From the NCBI RefSeq assembly GCF_015674855.1, contig NZ_JADMLG010000005.1, forward strand, positions 248,001 through 312,000: DNA of 64,000 nt, written 5' to 3'. Under the pieces are notes generated by a model, which was not told the DNA's origin, did no database searches, and saw nothing but the letters and a program-made list of their open reading frames with translations. Below are positions 57,027 through 64,000 of this stretch, piece after piece. Numbering within the stretch: position 1 is the stretch's first letter; each line of letters starts with the position of its first letter. The DNA comes from Nocardia bovistercoris. Lineage in GTDB: Bacteria; Actinomycetota; Actinomycetes; Mycobacteriales; Mycobacteriaceae. The position numbers and the translations under genes are program-made.

Positions 57027-60000
57027 CTAGCCCGCGCCGACAGTGGGACGGCCGCGCGCCGCAGATTCGATCACCCATGCGATGGACAGCCGCAGTGTCG
57101 CCAACTCGGCCTCGTCCAGTCGCGACAACATCTCGTCCGCCACGGCGCGCCCGCGCAGCACAGGATCGGCCAGCAGTGTGCGCAGGGCGGCCACCACGGC
57201 GGCGGGCCGCTCCGCGGCCGGTGCGGCGTACGCATGCGAGAGCAGATCGCGTTCGGCGACCGGGATCGGATGATCGGTCCTGAGTACGACGTAGGGATGG
57301 ATCAGCGTGTCGTTGGGAATCTCCGGGTCGACTCGGAAGCCCGGATCGAGCACACCTCGCAGCGCCAGCCGGATCGCGTCCCACTTGCGGCTGACCGATT
57401 CCGGCGTCGCCTCGGTGTGCAGCCAGCGATGTAGTTGGTCCGCGTAGTACTCGCTGCGGGTCCACTGCTCGGCACTCCATTCCGACGGCACCCCCGCGCC
57501 CTCGGCCGCGCTACGGCCGAGCCGGTGTGTCCAGCGGTCCAGTTCCCCCGTCTCGACCAGCCGGTAGACCCGGTCGGCGGTGAGCGCGACCCGCTGATGC
57601 GGAAAGTCTGTCGGCACGTCCTGGCGGTCTTTCGGCACCGCGAGGTCGGGACCGAACTGCACGCGCGTGACCGCGGGCAGCGGCGCCGGGCGCGTCGCAC
57701 CGACCTGGTGGAATTCCCGCACCGGATGCCCGGAGGTATCCAACTGGACCGATCCGTCGACTCTGCGGACCGTCTCGAAGTGGCCGTACCGCCATTCCTG
57801 TGCCATCAGCAACCAGCGATTGCCCTTGTTGAGATGGAAGACCTGGTTCTCCAGGTACACCGTCGGCACACCGAGCAACGCCGGAATCTCCAGCGCCCCG
57901 CTCTCGGTGCCGACCTGCACGACATCACGCCCTTGGAGCAGTCGATGGAAGACCAGCGCCTGCTCGCCCGGCCCGAGTGCGACGCCGCCGTTGTCGGCTT
58001 TGTCCCAGAACTTCACCATCGTCCTGGCATCGACACCGTCGAGTACGCCGTCGGCCGCCCATTCCTCGCGCAAACCCGTCCGATTGTGGAAGATGTCGTC
58101 CCCGACGAGGACGATGTGCCGCTCGGGGTCGGCGACCTTGGTCTGTTCGATGATCTGGCGCAGCACACCGGGCTGGGTGTCGAGGCCGTTGCGATTGGCG
58201 GTCGGGTTGGCGCGCTGGTCGCGCACCCACAGCAATGTGACCTTCTCGGTGGAGCGCCCGTGTTCGGCCGCGGCGGCCTCGATCCGTTCGACGACGGCGC
58301 CTGCGCGCTGCCATCGCTGTTCGGCGCGCTCGCCGGTGCCGGTCATGGCTTCGACCATGCTCGCCCGCGCGCCCTCGGGGTCGACGCGGATCGCCTCCAG
58401 CGCCCGGATATGGGCGCGCGTGTGCTTGGTCTGGCCCTTGAGCAGGTCCTCTTCCTTGAGCCCGCCGTATGCGATTCGGACCCGCTCCGGGGCGACACCG
58501 TATTCGTTGATGATGCGGTCGCGGACCGTCAGGGCGTCGACGAGCGGCTTGGCGTGCATATCGAGCAGATCGCGGACCAGCTCCGCCGGAGCGACATCGG
58601 TGACCGATTGCCCCTTGCCCGCGCGCCACAACGCCACCGCGTCGGCCTGCTCACGGGTCATGCCCTCCGGCAGTTCGCCGTGATAGGAGACCTGATTCGC
58701 CTTCGCCTCGCGTGCGTAGTCGCGGAACACCTGATCCCGGTGATAGCCGACTTCGATGGTCGTCGCCGGGTCGGTCATCGCCGCCGCACTGTGGATGAAC
58801 AACTCGCCCGCGGCGTAGGAGTAGAACCGCAGGTTCTTGCTGTCCAAGTTCTTGACCGGCGACGGACTTCCAGCGGCCTCGGGCAACAGTCCGTCGCGAA
58901 CCACCGCGAGTTTGTCCGCCAGTGTCGGAAGGGAGGGATCGGTCATCGCGCGATCGATGGTCGAGACCACGCTGCCCGCGGTATCCCGGCCACCGGCGAG
59001 CCGGTCCCATTGCGGAATGCGTTCCGGCTCGGCGAATACCGTCGACGGCGGTCCGTCGCCCGTCGCCGCGATCAACTTGACCTCCGCCGGGTGCAACGCG
59101 CCGGCCGGGCTGGGCAGACCGTCGGTCAGCGGTGCGACCGGGATACCCGCGCGCGATTCGCCCGAGCCACGCGATTCGGCGGGAGCTGGGCCCGACCGGG
59201 GCGGCGACGGTTCGATCCCGGCCCCCGGCGCGCCGGAACCCGGCGCGCCGCCGTGCACCTCGGGACCATTTCTGGGCACCCATGACAACGTCCGATGGTC
59301 CCAGTCCGCGTTCGGGCGCTCCGGGCGCAGCAGCGGATCGAGGAAATTCTCCAGCAGCGGCAATGCCTCGTTCAGCGTCGTGAACGGCAGACCGGGCGTG
59401 GACTGCGCGTGCTTGGCGTATTCCCGCCCCCACTTCGGATTGGGATTGGTGAACTTCTCCGGTGGGAAGATCTTCTCGTCCTGCGCCCGGCGCAGCTCGA
59501 ATTCCTGTCGCAGCATCTCGTGCGCCCGCGGACCGTCCCACGAAGTCTTCAGCGCGAGCATGGTCAGGTCGACCAGGTCGTTGCAGCGCTTCGGCAACGC
59601 GCCGTTGTCCCGGTCGTAGGTGTACATGGCGGCGACCTTCTGGCGCAGGAATCCGTCCATCGTCAAGATACGCACACTGCTCGGATCACCGACGCCCTCG
59701 AAACGGAACAGTTGCCTGGCCGGGAACGGATGCTGTTCGCCGACCCAATGCGTCGATTCGTTCGAGTAGCCCGCGATCTCACGGTTGGGCACCAGATCGA
59801 TGCTCAAATCCATGATCGGCTCACGCCCCAGATACACGGTGTGGAACACGCGGATACCGCGGCCGGACGCGACCGGCTGGTTCTTCTCCCAGACGAACCG
59901 CAGATGGTCGCCGTGATCACGGGCGAGCGCGGCGTTGTAGTCGACCTCCATCCGCGCGGGATCGCCCTCGGTGATGCGGATCAAGTCCAGATCGGTGGTC

Positions 60001-63000
60001 GCGCGGCCTTCCGGGAAACGGGTCAGGAAGGATTCACCGCCCTTGAGAATCCAGGCGTGCGGATTCTCGGTGAAGATCCGCGCGACGGCGCGTTGCAGTA
60101 CGAACTGCATGAGTTCGGCCTCGGGCGTAGTCCCGTTCTGGCGGGCCGCTTCCATAGCGCGATCGGTCAGGGCGGTGGAGAACTCGGAAACGGTGTGATC
60201 GGGACCGAGTATCTCGTGCAAGACGGGCGCGGACGCGAATTCGACCGGAGTCTCGGCACTGTCGCGGATATGGGCGCTGTCGGATTCGCGGGTGACGAGC
60301 GCGTCGCTCGTCGATGCCCCGCCCTCGCGTGGTTCGACCGCCGTTTCGGCGGGCCGCTCGGGAGCCGGACCCGCCCGCTCCGCGGGCGGGGCGCCCGGCG
60401 TCTCGGCCGCGAGTCCGGCCCGTTCGGTGGGATACAGCGTGGCGGGGCCGCTCGCGGCCGGATCGAGATTCGCCTTGTTCAGGAACCGCGCGTACGCCGC
60501 CTCGTCGAGAATCCGCATCTCCGTACCGGGCGCCTTGATGGCGATGAGTTTGGGTACGCCGCCGCCGGAGGTGTCGTACAGTTCCACGCGGTCGGCGGCC
60601 TCGGCGAGGACCGGAAACGCCTCGGCGGCGCCCTTGTGCGTCTTGAGCAGGACATCGGTGGGCACATAGCGGCCGGTTTGCAGCGCGCGCTCGTAATTGC
60701 GCGTCACAGCGGTCGCCGGGTCGGCGGTGACCGCGATGAAATGCACCTCGTGTCCGGCCTCGTGCGCACGCTGGAAATGCCGCAGCCCACTTTCGGCGTT
60801 GGCCATCGTCGCTTCGAGAATTACGTCGAGACCGCGTTCCCACGCCGCGTTCCTGGCGGCGCCGTATACCTCGCCGCTCTCCGACTGCACCATGGTCGAG
60901 GCACGGTGATCCCCCTCGGCGATGATCTGCCGGTATTCCGGAATCATCTCCTTGAAGGAGTCCGGATCGATGTGCACGACGTTCTCCCGCGGCAGGACAC
61001 CGGATTTCAGCAGCAGCTGCACGAGAAAGCCCTTGCCAGAGGCACTGCCGCCGCCCATCGCGTACATCACCGGCGCGCGGTCCGTCGGCGGCTCGACTCC
61101 CGCGAGGGCGTTCTCGACCAACTCGTCCCGGAAGGCTTGGCGCTCCGGTGTCTGGATATCCCAGGTCTTGCGCAAGAGCGGATGATCGGCGGCCAGGGTT
61201 TCCGGAAACTCCGGAATGCCCCAGGAACTGGGCTCGGTGTCGCCTACAGCGAACTCACGGGTCCGTGTCGCGGCGCCGTCGGCGAGTGGATGCACCTGCT
61301 CACCCTCCGCGCCGTAGTGCACACCCCAGGTGTGCTCCGCCGCGACCGGTGCGGCCGATTCGAACTCGAACACGCCGCCGCGCATCGGATCGTCCACCAT
61401 CACCTTGCCGGTGGCCCGGTCGTGGAACATCACGTAGGCGTGCGCCCCGACCCCGTGATTCCCAAGTGGACCCGTGCGTTCGTCCACGACGAGCACCGTC
61501 GCGTCACCGCCCACACGGGCGAGCTCATCGGCGATCCGCTGATGCGGCGAACGTTCCCCGGTGCCCTCCACCTTCACCAGTTCGCCACCCGCGGCGGTCT
61601 CCAGATCGCGCGCTCGCATCCCTTCCGGCCCTACCGAACCCGGCTCGACCAATCGGATCGAGCCGTTGCCGGTCTGCGCCGCCGCTCGCCACAGCGCGAG
61701 TTCACCACAGTTGTTGACCGACCGCGCCGGCGGGCGCTCAGGATCGAACCCTCGGGCGGCGTCAGGTAATTCGGGCGCACGAATCTCACCGGTGCCCGCG
61801 GTCACGGGGCGCTGTGGTTCCGACGATCCGATACCTGCGAGTTCGCGTCGTTCGGCACCCGACACGGGCTCGACGGCATTCGCTCGCGACCCCGGTTCAC
61901 CCGCGGTGTGTCGCTGCACCGGCTCGACGCCGCGCGCTCCCGGATCACCGGCGCGCTCGGGCACGAGCGGACGCTCCGGAGGCACCGATTCCACCGCGCG
62001 ACCAACGGATTCCGGCGCACGCGGCGCGGAGACGACATCGCGTATCGGCTCGGCGGCCCGTGCGGTGACAGTCGACACATCCTTCTGTCCGGAAGCGGTT
62101 TCCGAGGTCACGGTGCTCGTCTCGGGGCCACGACTCACCGGGGCCTGCCTGTCCTGCTGTCCCGCCGCGAGATTCGCGCCACGCGAGTCGACGTCGGCGC
62201 GACCCGCGCCCGCCCGTCCGGTCTTGTCGGCGGCACCCGCATCCGCGGCGGATTCCCTCGGCAGGCTCGCGGACCGCTCCGGTGCGGCCGCGCGCTCGGG
62301 GGCGACCACACGCGCGACCCGTTCCGCCTGTGGCGCCGACCTCGCAGCGCTGTCCGCGGCGGCCGCAGTGCCTGCGCGCTCCGCCGGGGCGGCGGGCCTG
62401 GCGCCCGAGTCGGCGGTTCTGGCGCCGGTGTCGGTGGCATGTGTCTGTGGAGCGGTCTCCGGGCGCACCGCGGCAGCCTCCGTCGGCGCGGCCGAGCCAG
62501 GATGCGCGACGCTGCCGTCCCCCGTCGAAGCACTCGCCCATTCCTGGCGCAGTTCGTTGAGCCGGGCCACGTGCTGATCGCTGTACCCGCCGTTCGCTTT
62601 CGCGTCGGCCTGGACCTGCGTGGCTTCCCTGATGATGGCATCGGCCCGACCCGCCTCGCCTACCGGCAACTTGTCGGGATGCACCTCCTTGCTCAGGTCG
62701 CGGAACGCCTGCTTGCCCGCCTGCCTCGTCTCCTCGGTGACGATCGGATTCCGACTGGCCGCGGGTCGGGACTCCGGCGGCGCGGTACCTTCGCGCCCCA
62801 CGGTCGGCGCCGCGCCAGGGTGCGCACCGGCGGCTCGCACGCCGTGCATGGCGCCGAGCGCCGCACCGGCGCCGACCATCTGCCACTGGAAAGTGGTGTC
62901 GACCTTGCTCCAGTCGACGTGGCCGTGCGCGAGCCACTGTTCCGCGACCTGATATCCCAATCCGGCCCCGTACATACCGAATCCGCCCGCGGCGCCCGCC

Positions 63001-63779
63001 GTCACACCGCTGATCAGGCCGCGGGTCGCAGGCGTCAGCGCCGAACCCAGCAGCCGGTTCATCCCCATCCCCACCGGAGCGGCGACCACTCCGCCCGCGG
63101 CCCAGGACACGCCGGTGTGCAAGGTCTGGTTGAGGTCGATACCGCCGTCCCGATGGCCCGCCGCGACCTGGTACCCCTGGATGCCGAGATCCAGCCCGGC
63201 GCCCATCGCGCCCATCTTCAATCCGGCCACCGCGATCTGCCGCAGATAGGGCTTCAACAGGTTGCGCAGCCCCACCTTTCCCGCTTCCAACGCCAACTTC
63301 TTGGCGCCCTGTTCCGCGGCGATGCCGACCGCCGTCCGCCCCGCGCCCAGTGCCAGCGGCACCCCCGCGGACCCCCACGGCCACGCGGCGAGCAGCTGGT
63401 ACACCGAATAGCAGGTGATGCCCGCGAATACAGCCTCCATGATCTTGGTGTGCTCGAGATCGGTGCCACCCTTGCGCGTGAAAGTGGCGAGATCATCGAG
63501 AGCCTTCGCGGTCTCCTCGATCGAGGCCTCACCGGAGAACAGCTTGCCGAACTCCTGTTCGGCCTGGACCGCGCCTTCGCCGGTATAGAACTTCTGCGTC
63601 GCCGCACTGACGGTGCGCAACTCCGGCTCCAGCGCACGCAGTGCGTCGGCGGCGGTGCGCCAATCGTCGCCGAGATCGAACAGGTCGTCTTCGTCGCCTT
63701 CCGGATACTTCATACCGAAGTTCAGAGCCGTGAGGATCCATCCGGGGATCCACTCCCACATGGCGGTGACCGCGGACAT
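57027..63779 (-). CDS. Giant multi-domain T7SS polymorphic toxin (WXG-like/J-like/Tox-PL/zeta/AbiEii/GT-like)
   Basis: The 2250-residue product begins with a WXG-like helical and Gly/Ala-hydrophobic region (1-330) typical of T7SS polymorphic toxins. A J-like segment with VHPDK follows (near 366), then a disordered Ala/Pro/Glu-rich linker (420-680). A papain-like Tox-PL-type domain comes next (Cys691 in NNCGELAL, His near 780 in GAHAYVMF, Asp near 797 in VDDPMRGG). A zeta-toxin kinase has its P-loop GGGSASGKG near 912, IDPDSFKEMIPEY, and RNYERALQTGRYVP. An AbiEii nucleotidyltransferase has LKGGESFL near 1246, TTDLDLIRI near 1263, and CNDLVDLTMLAL near 1400. A C-terminal region (1550-2250) has glycosyltransferase-like strands (VGTESGALEIPALLGVP near 1960). 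The AbiEi-like gene is convergent, 17 bp away. Confidence 0.85.
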   Translation of the reverse strand: MSAVTAMWEWIPGWILTALNFGMKYPEGDEDDLFDLGDDWRTAADALRALEPELRTVSAATQKFYTGEGAVQAEQEFGKLFSGEASIEETAKALDDLATFTRKGGTDLEHTKIMEAVFAGITCYSVYQLLAAWPWGSAGVPLALGAGRTAVGIAAEQGAKKLALEAGKVGLRNLLKPYLRQIAVAGLKMGAMGAGLDLGIQGYQVAAGHRDGGIDLNQTLHTGVSWAAGGVVAAPVGMGMNRLLGSALTPATRGLISGVTAGAAGGFGMYGAGLGYQVAEQWLAHGHVDWSKVDTTFQWQMVGAGAALGAMHGVRAAGAHPGAAPTVGREGTAPPESRPAASRNPIVTEETRQAGKQAFRDLSKEVHPDKLPVGEAGRADAIIREATQVQADAKANGGYSDQHVARLNELRQEWASASTGDGSVAHPGSAAPTEAAAVRPETAPQTHATDTGARTADSGARPAAPAERAGTAAAADSAARSAPQAERVARVVAPERAAAPERSASLPRESAADAGAADKTGRAGAGRADVDSRGANLAAGQQDRQAPVSRGPETSTVTSETASGQKDVSTVTARAAEPIRDVVSAPRAPESVGRAVESVPPERPLVPERAGDPGARGVEPVQRHTAGEPGSRANAVEPVSGAERRELAGIGSSEPQRPVTAGTGEIRAPELPDAARGFDPERPPARSVNNCGELALWRAAAQTGNGSIRLVEPGSVGPEGMRARDLETAAGGELVKVEGTGERSPHQRIADELARVGGDATVLVVDERTGPLGNHGVGAHAYVMFHDRATGKVMVDDPMRGGVFEFESAAPVAAEHTWGVHYGAEGEQVHPLADGAATRTREFAVGDTEPSSWGIPEFPETLAADHPLLRKTWDIQTPERQAFRDELVENALAGVEPPTDRAPVMYAMGGGSASGKGFLVQLLLKSGVLPRENVVHIDPDSFKEMIPEYRQIIAEGDHRASTMVQSESGEVYGAARNAAWERGLDVILEATMANAESGLRHFQRAHEAGHEVHFIAVTADPATAVTRNYERALQTGRYVPTDVLLKTHKGAAEAFPVLAEAADRVELYDTSGGGVPKLIAIKAPGTEMRILDEAAYARFLNKANLDPAASGPATLYPTERAGLAAETPGAPPAERAGPAPERPAETAVEPREGGASTSDALVTRESDSAHIRDSAETPVEFASAPVLHEILGPDHTVSEFSTALTDRAMEAARQNGTTPEAELMQFVLQRAVARIFTENPHAWILKGGESFLTRFPEGRATTDLDLIRITEGDPARMEVDYNAALARDHGDHLRFVWEKNQPVASGRGIRVFHTVYLGREPIMDLSIDLVPNREIAGYSNESTHWVGEQHPFPARQLFRFEGVGDPSSVRILTMDGFLRQKVAAMYTYDRDNGALPKRCNDLVDLTMLALKTSWDGPRAHEMLRQEFELRRAQDEKIFPPEKFTNPNPKWGREYAKHAQSTPGLPFTTLNEALPLLENFLDPLLRPERPNADWDHRTLSWVPRNGPEVHGGAPGSGAPGAGIEPSPPRSGPAPAESRGSGESRAGIPVAPLTDGLPSPAGALHPAEVKLIAATGDGPPSTVFAEPERIPQWDRLAGGRDTAGSVVSTIDRAMTDPSLPTLADKLAVVRDGLLPEAAGSPSPVKNLDSKNLRFYSYAAGELFIHSAAAMTDPATTIEVGYHRDQVFRDYAREAKANQVSYHGELPEGMTREQADAVALWRAGKGQSVTDVAPAELVRDLLDMHAKPLVDALTVRDRIINEYGVAPERVRIAYGGLKEEDLLKGQTKHTRAHIRALEAIRVDPEGARASMVEAMTGTGERAEQRWQRAGAVVERIEAAAAEHGRSTEKVTLLWVRDQRANPTANRNGLDTQPGVLRQIIEQTKVADPERHIVLVGDDIFHNRTGLREEWAADGVLDGVDARTMVKFWDKADNGGVALGPGEQALVFHRLLQGRDVVQVGTESGALEIPALLGVPTVYLENQVFHLNKGNRWLLMAQEWRYGHFETVRRVDGSVQLDTSGHPVREFHQVGATRPAPLPAVTRVQFGPDLAVPKDRQDVPTDFPHQRVALTADRVYRLVETGELDRWTHRLGRSAAEGAGVPSEWSAEQWTRSEYYADQLHRWLHTEATPESVSRKWDAIRLALRGVLDPGFRVDPEIPNDTLIHPYVVLRTDHPIPVAERDLLSHAYAAPAAERPAAVVAALRTLLADPVLRGRAVADEMLSRLDEAELATLRLSIAWVIESAARGRPTVGAG

Positions 63780-63813
63780 CAGGAACTCACATCACCGTAG
63801 GTACTGGCATCGG

Positions 63814-64000
63814 TCACCAACCCGATTCGGCCACGCCCGATTTCGCGGCCGGACCGTCTCCATGATTCCAAGGCACGACGTCGGTGAACTTCATCGCCCC
63901 GTCGGCTTCCTCGGCGACCGCCTCGGTTCCGGCAGCCGCCGCCCGGCCGCGCGGGGGCGCGGTGGAGACCTCCGGCGGTGTGGGCAGCATGTCCTGGACA
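63814..64000 (-). CDS. 3' end of a protein upstream of the giant toxin
   Basis: A minus-strand frame enters from the right edge and ends at TGA 63814. It encodes at least 62 residues, Pro/Ala-rich with LPTPPEVSTAPPRGR, then AMKFTDVVPWNHGDG, ending SGVAESGW. No domain is recognisable. It precedes the giant toxin start by 34 bp, so it is probably in the same transcript and may be a T7SS partner or substrate. Confidence 0.6.
   Translation of the reverse strand, partial: VQDMLPTPPEVSTAPPRGRAAAAGTEAVAEEADGAMKFTDVVPWNHGDGPAAKSGVAESGW

Noticed and set aside
59295..61769. Long plus-strand open frame opposite the giant toxin
   Set aside because: Its composition is Arg/Gly/His-rich nonsense opposite well-defined zeta and AbiEii motifs.
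1..64000. Mobile elements, CRISPR arrays, rRNA or tRNA genes
   Set aside because: I looked for transposase motifs, regular spacer arrays and RNA gene signatures and saw none I could support.

Overview
The window is GC-rich actinobacterial DNA, most likely from the Mycobacteriales and probably Nocardia. The reasons are an ESX-4-type type VII secretion (T7SS) core locus next to the infA-rpmJ-rpsM-rpsK-rpsD-rpoA-rplQ-truA block (the neighbourhood seen in mycobacteria), a second ESX locus with EccA, EspG and PE/PPE-like genes, frequent GTG starts, F420-type enzymes and GC-rich palindromic repeats of a kind common in Nocardia. The genus is an inference. I saw no rRNA, tRNA, CRISPR array, transposase or phage genes.

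Layout. (1) 1-9873: ESX-4-like core machinery: eccC4 (minus, cut by the window edge), eccD4-mycP4 (plus, overlapping), eccB4 (minus) and an eccE-like gene (plus). (2) 9899-14754: housekeeping genes: FMN reductase, NAD-dependent epimerase, methylthioadenosine phosphorylase, EamA exporter, a CsoR copper sensor with a visible operator, and an F420-type LLM oxidoreductase. (3) 14914-19894: truA, then the rplQ-to-infA ribosomal/RNA polymerase operon on the minus strand. (4) 20405-27157: a 1552-residue EspI-like ATPase with a very long repeat-rich disordered N-terminus, a DUF4254-like gene, and a GntR-GNAT pair. (5) 27205-47227: a second, full ESX locus: eccD-mycP-eccC (minus), eccA (plus), eccB (minus), eccE (plus), then a minus-strand block of secreted or accessory genes (two WXG100 proteins, EspG, PPE-like, PE-like, EspB-like, EspC-like, two YbaB/EspL-like proteins, and a Q/A-rich substrate-like protein). 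(6) 47463-54609: a fully reducing single-module type I polyketide synthase with no thioesterase, overlapping a beta-lactamase-fold gene. (7) 54689-64000: an EspG-like gene, a small charged protein, an AbiEi-like antitoxin, a giant 2250-residue multi-domain T7SS toxin and the 3' end of one more gene.

How the parts may work together. The second ESX locus is a self-contained secretion system with its own EspG chaperone and substrates, and the EspI-like ATPase may belong to it. Downstream lies what looks like its cargo island. The giant protein has an N-terminal WXG-like/hydrophobic T7SS delivery region followed by a J-like segment, a papain-like Tox-PL-type domain, a zeta-toxin kinase domain, an AbiEii-type nucleotidyltransferase and a glycosyltransferase-like C-terminus. 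Its convergent neighbour encodes an AbiEi-like protein, the usual antitoxin of AbiEii. This suggests that a type IV toxin-antitoxin system has been built into a secreted polymorphic toxin and its immunity function. The PKS/beta-lactamase-fold pair resembles the logic of LovF/LovD, in which the beta-lactamase-fold enzyme offloads the acyl chain from a TE-less reducing PKS. Here the predicted nucleophile is Cys instead of Ser. These two sets are the most interesting content of the window.
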